Shown here one piece after another: positions 33,610-45,198 of a stretch of DNA of 64,000 nt. Positions within the stretch are counted from its first letter, which is position 1. Every line of letters starts with the position of its first letter. Source of the DNA: [Phialemoniopsis] sp. UDSM-2020 (taxonomy: Eukaryota; Ascomycota; Sordariomycetes; Thyridiales; Thyridiaceae). Under the pieces are notes generated by a model. It worked only from the letters and a program-made list of their open reading frames with translations, made no database searches and was not told the origin of the DNA. Made by a program: the position numbers and the translations under genes. The stretch spans positions 3,720,001 through 3,784,000 of the forward strand of contig JAEILZ010000004.1 of NCBI GenBank assembly GCA_018873225.1, given 5' to 3'.

Positions 33610-34763
33610 ATGCCTCACCGACCAGAGACATGCCGGGCGTGGGTGCTCAACACAAAGCCCACAACCCTCCCCACCCTGACAGGGCCGGATGCAACCTTCG
33701 CCTTGACGACCGTCGACGTGCCATCCCTGCAAGAAAACCAATTACTCGTCAAATCTCTGTATTTCAGCAATGACCCGGCCCAAAGAGCATGGATAGACGC
33801 GACCATCCCACAGGAGCGGCTCTACGTCGCGCCAGTCGAGGTCGGCGAGATCATGCGCGCCCGCGGCCTGGCAGAAGTCATTGAGAGCACAACCGATGCC
33901 ATCCCGAAAGGCACGATCGTCCGCGCGGCGATCGGCTGGCGCGAGTACGCGATCGTGGATGCCGCGACGGCCTTTGTGGTCGAGCCTCTCCCGCGCGGTC
34001 TGAATGCAACGTATTACCTAGGTGCCCTTGGCAGCACGGGTATGACGGCTTACTATGGCTTGACTGGTATCGGCGAGGCGCGTAAGGGAGACAGAGTTGT
34101 TGTTTCTGGGGCGGCGGGGGCCACTGGGAGCATGGTGGTGCAGATCGCGAAGAAGCTCATTGGTGTTGCGTCGGTGATTGGCATCGCTGGTACGGATGAG
34201 AAGTGCCGATGGGTTGAGAAGCTTGGGGCAGATAAGTGTAAGTGACGGTTCCAGATCAGCGTCGAACTCTGCAGACGTTATGACATAGCAAGTGCGTCTT
34301 CTCAAATGGGCAGGTCGCTGACTCAAGCCCAGGTCTCAACTACAAGTCTCCAACCTTCGAGCAAGACCTGCGTGATGCAACTAGAGAGGGTGTTGATCTC
34401 TTCTACGACAATGTAGGAGGAACCATCCTCGACTTGATGCTTACGCGCATGTCACTCAACGGCCGGATTGTTGCTTGTGGAGCCATCTCTGAATACAACT
34501 CCAATGATCCGTGTGTCCTTCACAACTACTTCCAGATCATATCGATGAGACTACATCTCCGAGGAATGATCGTCTTCGATCAGCCCCCGGACCAGGCCTC
34601 TAAAGCACAAGAGATTCTTCGAAAAGCTATCGCAGATGGTGAAATCGATGTGTCCAACAACAACGAGACCGTGGTGCCCACCAAGTTTGAGGACATTCCG
34701 TCGACTTGGTTGAAGTTGTTCCAAGGCTCAAATACCGGGAAGCTCGTCTCCCAGTTGGTTTAG
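33610..34763 (+). CDS. Zinc-independent MDR reductase (leukotriene-B4 dehydrogenase/PTGR type)
   Basis: Two exons, 33610-34237 and 34333-34763 (95-bp intron, phase 1), 352 residues, the family's usual length. It shows FSNDPAQRAWID early, YLGALGSTGMTAYYGL and the NADP(H)-binding VVVSGAAGATGSMVVQIAK. It goes on with KLGADKCLNYKS across the splice, DLFYDNVGG, and RIVACGAISEYN. The catalytic and structural zinc ligands of classical alcohol dehydrogenases are absent, so it is a medium-chain reductase acting on alkenals/alkenones or quinones. It lies in the cytosol unless the in-frame ATG at 33424 is used. Sits between two HET genes without an evident functional tie. Confidence 0.88.
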
Positions 34764-35028
34764 CAAAACAGACTTTCCATATGTTCGTTTGCTCAAGCTA
34801 CTTCAAATCACGGAAGGATGAATTCTGGAATAGTTGTACATTCGATGGATGTCCACGTAATTATTTATATCGATACGTAGGAACCTGAACCGTAGTTTGC
34901 AAGGACCCCGAGTGTCAGCTCTTCATCAGAAAGAAGACCTCAAACACATCTCTGATTCATTTACTCGAGAAGGAAAAGGATGGTGAGGGATACCGCCTCG
35001 TGAGACGTCTGTCTGAGAGAACTGCATC

Positions 35029-37143
35029 TCAAACAAGGATGACTGTCTCCCAAGGCTCTCTTGCCTCCATCATCCCTTCCAACTCGTCGCCACGTAACTG
35101 TAGCCAGCCAACCCGCTTCCACCGCGTCACACCATCGTCACCGATATCTCCAGCCGGTACCACGGCCAAAGCGAAAGTGTTGAACATCGGACCATGTCCC
35201 GCGTCCACCGTGGTTAAGGAGTATCCTCTTCCCTGATCCACGTCCTCGGCTTCGCTCTGAGCCGCCAGAATCAAGAGATGCATGTCCCACTCGCGCCACT
35301 CTTCTGACCGCCTTGCTGTGTCATCGTCTAATGAGACCTCAGACCCCCTCTCAGTCTTATGAGACCACTTCGTCTTCATGCACGCTGGTGGCGGAACATC
35401 TGCTCGCTCACGCTGCTCGGCAATGTGTGCCGCTTCGGTCCAAGTGCTGGGCGTAAGCTTCGTCATGGGGCCGTGTATGCGAATCCAGGCGTCTCTCACG
35501 CCACCGTAGGGATTCTCTGCGTCCTGAAGCTCGACGTGCCATTCCTTTATCTCGGCCAAAGAACGCCAGGGATCATCATTATTATTGAACCCCGTAGCTG
35601 CGATGCCGGCGTAACTAGCCCAGCTCCAACTAGGCCCAACATACTCGTCAGGAGATATTGGCGCCCGCGTCCCTATAGACTGCCAGCACAGGCCCTCGAT
35701 CAGTGCATCGCTCCACAGGCCAGCAATATAGCTCGCGCCGAACCGTTTGGCAAAGAGGTTGGCTAGGCCGCTCATGGCTGGGAGCTTGTCGGTGGCATGC
35801 GACAGCTTCCTTTCGCCGTACTGCCAGAGTAGATGGTACCACATGTTTCGATCGTCCTCGACGCTTGCTTTGGTGTCGAGCTCATTTCCTCTGGTATTCC
35901 GCAGATGACCCTCATATCCTGGGTCGCAAAATCCGTCCTCGCCAACTCGGTTATGGCTGCACTCAAAGTACATTTGCGTGGAGGTAAAATGGAGGATCCT
36001 CGAGGCGAGCTCGCATTCTTGCAAGGTCCAGCCCCGCTGAGTGAGCGGCTCTTCCTCAAAGTTATCTGTCCAGGGGCGCTCGGTCTCGTTATAGACCAGT
36101 TGCATGCACACTTCACCAACTTTCGGGATGGCAATGCTGGACGTTGGACGAGGCGCGCGGACGTGGAAACAACCGTCATTGCCGTCTCTAGCATGGGTGG
36201 CCGCGATGACCAGATGAGCCCCAGAGTACACCGCCGTCATGTTTGCCGACTCGCGTGCCCAATCAGCTCTGTCGTCCTGGCAGATACACAGGCTATCAAT
36301 CCACAGATATTGAATTCTCATGCGTCTTGCAACTGCCACCGCATCACGGAACGTCCTGGGTAGTTCCGTGACCGAGATTCCAGCCATGCGGGCCTCGCGA
36401 GTGTCCCGGGTTGTTGTCAGGAAGGTTGCCGATCCCCAACAATGAGACAGTGATGCATATTTCCCCGGCGTTCCGGGTTTCGGTTCCACCAGTTTGATCA
36501 TATCACCGCTCAAGCCCACGTCTAGTACCCTCGACGGCAGATGGGCCTCGCCCTGGGCACATTCTCGATGTTCCCGTACACAGCGTTCTTCCCACCTTGC
36601 TGCCACGTCGAGACTCTCTTCTGATCCAGAATATTGTCCAATCGGCCTCAGCTGAAACTTGTGGGCTAGTAGGCTGTCTGGCCCCACGCTGATGCTCAAG
36701 CTGGTCAGCAAAATGAACGAAGGCCTGTGATATATTCCCTGGCTCATTAGATCAAGGTTTCGTATCAAAACGGAGAGCCCATCCCCTTCCTCAACCCGTT
36801 TGGACACCCAAAGCACTTGTCCATGGGGGACTGGTTGAAACTTGAGACCGTACTCGATGAAATACTTGTCATTTGCCTCGGCTTCCTTATAATTCTTCAT
36901 CCACCTGTCGGCCCCAGTCTGCACAAGGGCGCACAGGGGACAGCCTCGCTTCGCTGACTGCCCAAGCGCTTCCAGGTTTTCCAGCCACGGGAATCCAAGG
37001 GGGTAATTTGGGTTCTTTTCGCTACGATCTTGATCGGAACATGGTAGGGCAGTTCTGTCCGCAATCCTAGTCCACCCATCGTTGGCGGGGAAAGCGGGGA
37101 GGTTGTCAAATGGAATGAGAATACAAGCGTCGCAGAGAGCCAT
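35029..37143 (-). CDS. HET-domain protein, long type with N-terminal Cys motifs
   Basis: One exon, 704 residues, ATG at 37143. The N-terminal ~80 residues carry CDAC and CPLCALV, a cysteine pattern common ahead of long HET domains. The HET domain begins at YASLSHCWG (~229-237), continues with YLWIDSLCICQDD (~279-291) and SANMTAVYSGA, and closes with QRGWTLQE (~369-376) and RILHFTSTQMYFEC. The C-terminal third includes GPSWSWASYAG, another usual motif of this subgroup. It is an incompatibility/cell-death protein by family; the partner is unknown. It is convergent with the MDR reductase. Confidence 0.92.
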   Translation of the reverse strand: MALCDACILIPFDNLPAFPANDGWTRIADRTALPCSDQDRSEKNPNYPLGFPWLENLEALGQSAKRGCPLCALVQTGADRWMKNYKEAEANDKYFIEYGLKFQPVPHGQVLWVSKRVEEGDGLSVLIRNLDLMSQGIYHRPSFILLTSLSISVGPDSLLAHKFQLRPIGQYSGSEESLDVAARWEERCVREHRECAQGEAHLPSRVLDVGLSGDMIKLVEPKPGTPGKYASLSHCWGSATFLTTTRDTREARMAGISVTELPRTFRDAVAVARRMRIQYLWIDSLCICQDDRADWARESANMTAVYSGAHLVIAATHARDGNDGCFHVRAPRPTSSIAIPKVGEVCMQLVYNETERPWTDNFEEEPLTQRGWTLQECELASRILHFTSTQMYFECSHNRVGEDGFCDPGYEGHLRNTRGNELDTKASVEDDRNMWYHLLWQYGERKLSHATDKLPAMSGLANLFAKRFGASYIAGLWSDALIEGLCWQSIGTRAPISPDEYVGPSWSWASYAGIAATGFNNNDDPWRSLAEIKEWHVELQDAENPYGGVRDAWIRIHGPMTKLTPSTWTEAAHIAEQRERADVPPPACMKTKWSHKTERGSEVSLDDDTARRSEEWREWDMHLLILAAQSEAEDVDQGRGYSLTTVDAGHGPMFNTFALAVVPAGDIGDDGVTRWKRVGWLQLRGDELEGMMEAREPWETVILV

Positions 37144-37502
37144 CGCGGCGTATAATGTAGTCTAGCGCTAAATTAGGAAAGATGACAACTTCTCACCAAT
37201 TCTCCGACTCTGGCGAGTGTACTCATGGTCGGTGTGATGGATGTCAGCAGGACGGCTGCCTTGATGATTCTCTCAGCTCCCCAGGCGGTGAGCCGGGGCA
37301 CTATCTGACATCCTTGACCAAGGTTGCTATCCGTAACCGCGAGTTTTGTCTGAAATGGTTTCGAGTCGGTTTTTGATTCCAGAGTTAGTTTCTACACGGG
37401 ACGATTTTACTTCTGATGATCTGAGTTGCCGCATGAACCATATGATATCTGATTATCCATGTACAATGATCTGACCATTCACGGTTCCTCCAGACATGAC
37501 GT
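37144..37502. other. Intergenic, HET gene promoter and P450 3' end
   Basis: 0.36 kb between two leftward genes. Nothing recognised beyond expected promoter and terminator space. Confidence 0.45.
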
Positions 37503-39356
37503 TCAAATCCCTTGAGACAGCATGCTCCTCGTAGCCGACGCATTTCGAGGTACAAAACGTACTATATGAGCCCTCGGCTGAGCCTGCGGGTTCTCCTTGG
37601 CGAAAAGACCATTTACAGGATCAATAGAAATGAGATCCCGCGAGTCATCGCCAGGAAAGATCTCGAAATGAGCAATAAGATGCAAAAGAACGGTGTAGAT
37701 GGCCTTGGTCGCAACATGGCTGGCTACACACATACGGCCTCCCATCCCGAAAGCGAACTGGTGGCGATTGGCTGTCTGATCGCCGTCCAGCCACCGTTCA
37801 GGGGCAAAGGTGTCGGCGTCGGGGAAGACAGTGGTATCTATTCCATGGTATTAGAAAAGACTTGATCAACGACGTGATGAGGACTCACCCCTAGCACAAG
37901 CCCATGTGTTCAGAAATAGTAACGTGTTTGGTGGAATGGAAGCCCCTTTCCAGGTCACAGTTGAGTGTGTCGCTTTGGGGAGAGCGAGTCGGAGGACAAC
38001 AAAGTACCGGCCAATTTCCTTGGTTAGAGCTTCAATATAATCAACCTTGGAGTGGGCCACTTCTGGGGAGCTAAGTAGGCTCGGGTCAACATCCAAAATC
38101 GCCTGGTAAGCCTTCTTCTGAATATCCTGACGGTGTGCAAGAAGCAGCATGGCCCACATGAGGGAGCGCTTAGTCGTGTCAGAGCCAGCCATCATGCTGA
38201 GACTGACACTGAGTAGTTCACCGTCCGTCAGACCTTTGCTCTCTGGGTCTTTGAGGACGTTACCCTGGATGCTAATAATACGAGTTAGATCACGAGCTCT
38301 GGCTTGAGGACTTCGCATGACTCACCATGGTTTGTCAGTGCCTAGAGAGATTTCCTTCTTCAGGTTCTCCTGTAAAGCAGCGTGATATGCATAGCGTCGC
38401 TTCCCGACATCACCCATGTGCGTTCTGTTCTGGAGTCCGATCCACCCGGCAAACGTGCTGAGTGGGCGCAGGAGGGGAATATAGTTTAGGTAGTTGCCAG
38501 AGACATCCCTGAACTTGGTAATTTGCTCCTCGATGTAGATGATCTCGGACAACAGGAGATCTCTATGCAAGTCCCGCACATCGTCAACACTTAGAGGCCT
38601 CATATTAGTCTATTTTCCGGACTACAGTCAGTTTCGAAGTTTTTCTTTGGACGTACCGAGTTCCATAGCTTAACGTCAGGCTCAAGTTCAATGCAAACTT
38701 GCGGCAGGGGTCAAGAACATCCACCGGAGTCTTTCCATCGTGGCACGCCTTGAGGATGTCCAGTAGAAATGCCCTTGACTCCAAGTTAAGAATCTTTCCA
38801 ATAGAATCAGCACAAGAAACACAAGGAGAACATCTGAGCCACGAACCGGTAGATATGTCTCAACACTCGTCTTGTTCAGGGCGGTAGCGGCCACCTTTCT
38901 CCTTCGCTTGCAGCTGTGATCCCATGCACTTGTACCAATGCTCGTGACAGGCCCTCCCTGCTGTACCTTCTTATGAAGCACGTAGAAAGTGGGTCGAGAG
39001 TTCGTCGCCTCGCGTTGGGCTATAAAAAAAGCTCGTGCTGCTGCGGCGCTGTTCACGACCACTGCCGTAGTGTTGCCCAGCTGCAGCTGAAATACATCAC
39101 CGTATTTCTTTGCCCATAGCCGATACTCTTCCGATCCAGTCTTTCCCTTCAATGATGGAAGGCTGCCCAACAACGGATATCCTCTGGGCCCGGGGAGCCC
39201 TGCGATACGGGACCGGAAACGTACAACCTCGTTGACAGCGATATACGTCAACAGCAACAGAGGCGGTCCGACAAGAACCCACTTGAAGAGTGTGTAGAGA
39301 ATAGCCTCTCTGGTATTGAAGCCATCCAGCGAGGCAAGATATGAGAGACTCGGCAT
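37503..39356 (-). CDS. Cytochrome P450, phenylacetate 2-hydroxylase-like (CYP504 type)
   Basis: Five exons: 39356-38847, 38793-38657, 38598-38326, 38271-37889 and 37837-37503, phases 0/2/2/1, 545 residues. The N-terminal anchor is around VLVGPPLLLLTYIAV, followed by LPGPRGYPLLGSLP. NSRPTFYVLHK and IGTSAWDHSCKRRRKVAATALNK match the phenylacetate 2-hydroxylase group. The I-helix has AGSDTT, the K-helix KEIGR, then FAPERW and the heme loop FGMGGRMCVA with Cys471. Intron 1 starts GTTCGT, an unusual donor, but the joined frame restores the family sequence (LESRAFLLDIL). It is an ER-bound monooxygenase, probably acting on an aromatic acid; substrate not certain. It is divergent from the dipeptidase. 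Confidence 0.9.
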
Positions 39357-40140
39357 CTTGGTTGCGTACGACACACTTGTACCCGGTATGAGGATGGCAC
39401 GCGGTCAATGTTTCCTTTGCCTTGGGATCTGCGTTGAGCCCTGACTTGCTACCCCTGACTTTCTCGAACAAGAGGTGACAAGCAATAGCCAGTGAACTGC
39501 TCGCGTTCCTGTGTGATTGCTATAAATGAAAGACGAGTGGCCGGGAACCTCAAGCAGCGTTCCGGAGGTGGGCGGAGGCGTGTATCCGTCCCCAGGCCGG
39601 CTTCTCCCCACTAAACCCGTGCCTCAAGCGTCAGGCACGAGTTTCTAAATCCCCATATTTTGCTCCCGCTTTTGCCGTGTTGGGACGGGCCCCGGCCATG
39701 TCGTAATCGGCCATCTGCATCGCAACACACTGGAGGACCCTCCCTGGCGAGAATGGTAAGGATGGCTACTCCCCCACCCTACAGAGAGATAACGGCTAGT
39801 CCTGTGCATCTTCTGCTGCAATGTCCGCTGCTGGTTGGCTGCCACCAATGTCGTGATCCGGAAGTGTCATCGCGACACTGCTAATGATTCCCTCCAGGAT
39901 CCAACGACCCACATAGTCCGTGAGCGGATCCATGCAACCGGCATGCAGCAGGGTCTGTCAAAAAGTGTCATCGGCGCCGAAGTCGCATGAGGAAGATCGA
40001 CTGTTGGGGCAGAATTGGGAAACCGCCTACTGGTCAATCGCGATGTGAGGATGGCTTTGCGGCCAATCTCTCCTAGCTTTCTACACTGGACTGTCGTCTA
40101 AAGCATTCATACACAGATTGCAAGGCACTGATCATACACG
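39357..40140. other. Divergent region, P450 and dipeptidase
   Basis: 0.78 kb holding both promoters and the hairpin-bearing repeat listed at 39613-39880. No gene. Confidence 0.5.
39613..39880. repeat. Hairpin-bearing dispersed repeat, left copy
   Basis: 39613-39644 can fold as a 12-bp stem (AAACCCGTGCCT with AGGCACGAGTTT, one mismatch) around an 8-base loop. Two related blocks follow, at ~39695-39725 (CATGTCGTAATCGGC then CATCGCAAC) and ~39844-39875 (AATGTCGTGATCCGG then CATCGCGAC). The same hairpin and block types occur at 42307-42592. MITE-like origin is inference; no clear target-site duplication seen. Confidence 0.5.
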
Positions 40141-41759
40141 ATGCCGGAGCCAAGTCCAGTAGAGACGTCTAGGCCGGAGCAACAAGCGACCCGGCAGCCG
40201 CAGGGCTCGTCGTCTGGGACCAGACAAGAGTCCGATTCACAGGCGGTCGTGCTGCACCCTCAGCGCCAGCGAAACATTCCGTTCTGGCGCTGGCCCTACG
40301 CGTTTGCGACAGCAGGAATCGCGATTCTCCTAGGACCGCTCGCATGGTGGTCGCAAGCCGAGGCGCCCATCGACCCGACAAACTATGCTCTCCGGGCGGA
40401 GCGCATCCTCAAAACCACGCCTCTGATTGACGGCCACAATGACCTACCCTGGATGATCCGTATCGAGCTGCACAACCGCCTCAATGACAAGACCAAGAAG
40501 TTCGATCCCCACCAGCGCCTGCTCGGTCACACGGATATCAATCGCATGAGGGAAGGCCGAGTAGGCGGGCAGTTCTGGAGCGTATATGTGCATTGCGATG
40601 CCTCGCAGAAGCACTTTGAAGACCCCTCTGTAGGTGTCTCAGTGACTCGTTGCAAGGCCAATGTGTGCTGACTGTCCATCTAGTGGATCGTCCGTGATAC
40701 GCTGGAGCAAATTGACGTGGCGAAGCGGTTCATCTCTCAGTACCCTGACACTTTTACCTACTGTACGACCTCGGATTGCGTGCGGAAAGCTTTCAGCAAG
40801 GGCCGCATCGCCAGCATGCTCGGCATCGAGGGCGGCCACCAGCTCGGCGGCTCGATCGCGTCGATCCGCCAAGCCTACGACCTGGGCGTGCGGTACATCA
40901 CGACGACGCACAACTGCGACAACGCCTGGGCGACGTCGGCCTCGACCGTCGCAGGGCGCGGGCCCGAGGCGGACCGCGGCCTGACGCAGTTCGGCGCCGC
41001 GTACGTGCGCGAGATGAACCGGCTCGGCATGATGCTCGACCTGTCCCACGTCTCGCATCAGACGATGCGCGACGTCATGTCTCTGGCTCGTGCGCCCGTC
41101 ATCTTCTCCCACTCAGGCGCGTACGCCGTGGAACCGCACCTGCGCAACGTTCCAGACGACGTCCTGCGCAGCGTGCGCAGAAACGGGGGCATCGTCATGG
41201 CTGTCTTTGTGAACCGGTTCCTCAAGATGAAGGATCCCAGCTCTGCTACGATACACGACGTCGTGGACCACATCTTTCATCTCGCGGAGGTGGCCGGCTG
41301 GGAGCACGTAGGTCTCGGATCCGACTTTAGTGGAACGCCGTATGTCCCACAGGGACTTGAGGTAGGTCAACTTTCATCCGGCAGTCTCTGTTCTTATGCG
41401 ATGTCCCGTCAAGTGTTGGTTTACTAATGAAGCACTAGGATGTTTCCAAATTCCCCCGACTTATTGAATTAGTCCTTGAGCGCGGAGCGACGGACGAACA
41501 AGTTCGCATGCTTGTCGGCGACAACCTGATACGGGTATGGGGAGACATTGAGCGCCGTGCTCGGGAGATCCAGGCTGAAGAGCAACCTGTTGAAGAGGAG
41601 TGGGAAGGTCGCAAGTGGCACAGAGGCTACAAAAGCTCGCCTTACATGTACCGAGAGACGAGGGAGTTGGCAGCCAGGGAGGACTGGGGCGAGCCACATC
41701 AGTTCTCCGTTGGTAAGGATGGCAAGCATGAAGGCTTGAAGGCCGAGAAGCACGTCTAG
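40141..41759 (+). CDS. Membrane dipeptidase (peptidase M19, renal dipeptidase family)
   Basis: Three exons: 40141-40629, 40684-41361 and 41439-41759, all phase 0, 495 residues. A disordered cytosolic start (~50 residues) precedes one membrane span around [20 protein letters not shown], so it is a type II anchored enzyme. The M19 metal-site motifs are in order: [35 protein letters not shown] and GLGSDF. The substrate should be dipeptides, with two zinc ions. It could supply amino acids outside the cell or in the secretory route. It shares a promoter region with the P450, but no functional link is established. Confidence 0.92.
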
Positions 41760-42755
41760 GTGGGACTTTGTTCTAAACTTGAAGAGCGATTGAGAAATTG
41801 TTTCTCGTGCATACAGACTGTCTAAGCGTGTTGGCGATCATTCATCTACATTGCTGGCGCACTAGCCAACCTCCTTATATCAACATCAATGCATATCCAA
41901 TTCTGAACACTCCTCGTCTCCTGTCACTTGCCAAACTCTGCGATTGAAGAGAAAGAAAATTGTCTGAATTCATCGCCGGTACCGGCAAGTCGGACTCTTA
42001 CCCGACGTGCCCCCGCCTTCAATTGATAGCGGTGGTGCTATCCCTGTCTAGATCTGCAGCGCTAGTTGTCTTGATGATTGTGGGGAGAGTGATACGATAA
42101 CAACGAAGCTACTCCGTGCATATACCGAAGTCACTGGTGTTGCCGTGTTCTACCCGGAGATGTTGCCAAATTCTTGCATGAGACCAGTGAGCCATTATCA
42201 GATACCTCGTTACAAATCAAGCCACCATGCAAAGACCGACGGGGCCTCGACTGAGTCTTGACAGGGGTCGTTGAGGTTTGTATTCTCCACTTAGAACGAC
42301 GTTGTGCTTAAAAGGCGATGGCCTCCCATGGCGCAATCCGGTCCTTGCATCATGCGATGACCTCGACAGCTAACAATCCCACGCACTTGGATCAAACCCA
42401 TGCCTTACCAGCCAGGCACGTGGCTTCGGGAAATCTTTCTCTCCACTTCGCGCGGCGCTGCGTTCTTAAAAGGAGATGGTGAGCCATGGCGTAATCAGCG
42501 CTCGGGATAATGCGATATCCCTGGTGGCCTGAATGGCATAGATAAAAGCCCATGCCTCGCCTCTCAGGCATGGGTTTTGAGGCATGGGATTTCCTCGGGG
42601 AGAAGATGGCTCCCCCCATGGGAAGGATCGGATTTTTTGGAGGGTGTATATGAACTCGGCTTTTAGCACTGTAAATAGCATTCGGACGAGTGCATCTCAT
42701 AATTGGAACAGTTGATCTATACCGCATTGTGTCTTGATCACCATCAACCGTCATT
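41760..42755. other. Intergenic, 1.0 kb, with tandem hairpin repeat
   Basis: Lies between two rightward genes. It carries the repeat at 42307-42592 and the promoter of the transporter. No gene. Confidence 0.5.
42307..42592. repeat. Hairpin-bearing repeat, two tandem units of ~155 bp
   Basis: Unit 1: CTTAAAAGGCGATGG at 42307 with CATGGCGCAATCCGG and CATGCGATGA, then a degenerate hairpin AAACCCATGCCTT..CCAGGCACGTGG at 42394-42426. Unit 2: CTTAAAAGGAGATGG at 42465 with CATGGCGTAATCAGC and AATGCGATAT, then a 13-bp hairpin at 42545-42578 with one mismatch (AAAGCCCATGCCT with AGGCATGGGTTTT). An extra half-stem follows at 42579. Spacing is 152-158 bp. Confidence 0.6.
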
Positions 42756-44396
42756 ATGGCAACCTTGAACACTGCCAATGATGGGCGCGAGAAGGGCAAT
42801 GCCTCCCCGTCCGTCCAGTCCGATGCCCATAGCGACCAATCCGTCGTCAGTGACGCTGTCGCCGTCAAGCGTCTGGTCAGGAAGACTGATTTCCTCATGA
42901 TACCTGGGTTGGGTGAGTGATGCGTTACTTCCAAGGGTTCCGACTTATGAATTCAATATACTGACCGCATCATCAGCGCTGGCATACTTCACCCATACTC
43001 TAGACAGAGCAAATCTTGGTAACGCAAAGACCAACACGTTTGAGAAGGACCTGCACCTTGTTGGCAACCAGTTCAACCTCCTGCTCGTTCTTTTCTATGT
43101 ACCCTATGCTTTGTTCAACATTCCATGGTCGATTCTCGCGAAGAGGTTCAACTCCAAGGTCATCATCCCCATCACCATTGGCATCTGGGGCACTTGCACC
43201 CTGGCTTCGGTAGCTACAACCAACTTTGGTGGCATCATGGCTTGTCGGATCATCATGGGCGCGGCCGAGGCGGCATACAAGCCGTGTGAAGTCTACTATC
43301 TGTCCCTGTTCTACACCCGCAAGGAGATGGCCCTCCGGGTCTCGTGGATTGGACAGATGGGTTTCATTGCCGGAGCAGTCAGCGGCTTGATCTCTTGGAG
43401 TGTGTTTCAATGGCAAGGACGTCTCAAGGTTAGTATTGCATAACGGGATCAGTGAAAGCACTGTATAGACTGACACTTTCTGTCTCAGGGCTGGCAATAT
43501 CTCTTCTTGATTGAGGGCGCCATCACCGTCGCTGTTGCGATCTTCGTCTACGTCTTCGCACCTCGCAGTCCCGACAAGTCCAAGTGGTACACCGACCAAG
43601 AGCGAAGGCTCGCTCGAGCACGCCTCGAGGAGGACTCGCAGGATTTTGACAAGCAGTACCGGTGGGAAGATGGCAAACACCAGCTCAAGCAGTGGCAGAC
43701 CTGGGTGTATGCATTCATGGCGCTGATGTATGGCGTCGGTGTGGCTAGCAGCTCCAATTTCCTTCCCGTAAGTCTTGTCGAGATGAAGCCATCAACATTT
43801 GTCATGACTAGACGTGCTAACATGCCCATTTTTAGACACTCATCAAGCGTCTCACCAACAGCACTCCGAAAGCCAATTTGTACACTGTAGGCCCAAACCT
43901 GACAGCTTCAGCTATCCAGCTTGCGACTACGTGGTTCTCAGACCGCTACCAGCAGCGGGCATACGTCGCGTGCGGGACCGTCTTCATCTCGCTCCTCGCA
44001 TGGATCCTCCTCGGCACCCTCGATCTGGTCCACCAACCCGAGGTTGGATACTTTCTCACCTACCTCATTACCTTTGCCACCTTCACGCCAAGCTGTCTGG
44101 TTCCAGTGTGGCTGTCAGCCAACACTCACACAACCACGGGTCGCGCTTTCGCGCTAGGTCTCAACTACATGGCCATGAACCTGGCGGGCATCGCCTCGTC
44201 GCTAGTGTTCCGCCCCGAAGACGCACCTGTCTACCGTCCTGCTCTCATCACCATTGGAGTCACACAGGGTATCTTCGTGATTGTATGTCTTGCTATGCGG
44301 CACTACTATGCGCGGTTGAACAAGAAGCTCGACTCTGGCGAGCTGCCCTTTGCTCCTGGCATGGAGGCACGACCGCAGTATCGGTATGCTGTCTAA
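42756..44396 (+). CDS. MFS transporter, Dal5/anion:cation symporter family
   Basis: Four exons: 42756-42912, 42977-43428, 43489-43767 and 43836-44396, phases 1/0/0, 482 residues, normal for the family. After a ~45-residue cytosolic start the first span reads GLALAYFTHTLDRANLGNAKT, the Dal5-type opening; then VPYALFNIPWSILAKR, GAAEAAYKPCEVYYLSLFY and GWQYLFLIEG at the sixth span. About twelve spans in all. Relatives carry allantoate, nicotinate, pantothenate, dipeptides and other organic anions across the plasma membrane. Lying beside a dipeptidase and before an FAD monooxygenase, it could import a product or substrate of either; that is inference. Confidence 0.9.
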
Positions 44397-44712
44397 GCTT
44401 TGGGTGGCATTTAGCGACCAGGTGGAGTGAATCCGTGGTTCTTGTGCAGAGAGGGTTGAATCTAGAAGGATTGCGTTGTTTTCCAGCTACATGTACCTCA
44501 TGAACAACAGCAGAGCGACCAAAAGATTTTGTACATGGTTACGATGGTAGTTAAGCCAAACTCAGAAACATCATAACCTACACGTGTTTAACTATTTATT
44601 GTCTATAAAATCCAAATCAATCTCGTGCAAAGGGGGACTTGAGAGATTTCAGAAAGTGTTCAAGATCACTTCTTGAATTCAAGCATCATCGACCGATCTC
44701 GACTATTTTTAA
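44397..44712. other. Intergenic with TATA-like box
   Basis: 0.32 kb. CTATAAAA at 44603-44610 is ~103 bp before the ATG at 44713 and supports a promoter there. Confidence 0.4.
44603..44610 (+). promoter_or_regulatory. TATA-like box before the small hypothetical gene
   Basis: CTATAAAA, ~103 bp upstream of the ATG at 44713. It is the main support for that gene being real. Confidence 0.35.
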
Positions 44713-45198
44713 ATGCTCCCGTTCTCCCCAGCGATGGTCGACCCGATACTCATGGCTAGACACCATGGCAAATATCAAAAACTCTCTTCATCGGATGACG
44801 ATCAAGTGACTCTTCTGTCCTACAACCACTCAAACACCTCTTCGTCCTCCTTCAGTCCAAAAGCGGAATGCAAACGAGCTTCCCCTTGTTACGATGAAAA
44901 ACAGGGGCTTGCAAAGGCGGCCAGAGCCTCCATGGACAATAAGGAGACGACCGGCCCAACTACCCCGTGCAAGAAGCAGTCTCGAGTCAAGAAATGGTTC
45001 AGCCGGCTCTACAAAAGGGTGCGATCATCAGAAGTGACTGAATACCGACCACGCCCACGGCCAACTGATTACCTACCACGCCCATCGCCCACTGGATTGT
45101 TTTGGCATGAACCCTTGCGCCGTCGGACTCTCATCATCCATCCGCCGGCCCAAACCCCAAAACAGCCTTCATCACCCCCTCTAGCTTCGCCCCAGTAG
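44713..45198 (+). CDS. Hypothetical basic, low-complexity protein
   Basis: 161 residues, ATG at 44713. Serine-rich start, a basic patch (KKQSRVKKWFSRLYKRVR) and an internal repeat (YRPRPRPTDYLPRPSPTG); otherwise disordered. Its last ~65 bases overlap the 3' end of the convergent FAD monooxygenase gene. No family recognised. A TATA-like box upstream favours a real gene, while the overlap and composition argue against it. Confidence 0.35.
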   Translation: MLPFSPAMVDPILMARHHGKYQKLSSSDDDQVTLLSYNHSNTSSSSFSPKAECKRASPCYDEKQGLAKAARASMDNKETTGPTTPCKKQSRVKKWFSRLYKRVRSSEVTEYRPRPRPTDYLPRPSPTGLFWHEPLRRRTLIIHPPAQTPKQPSSPPLASPQ

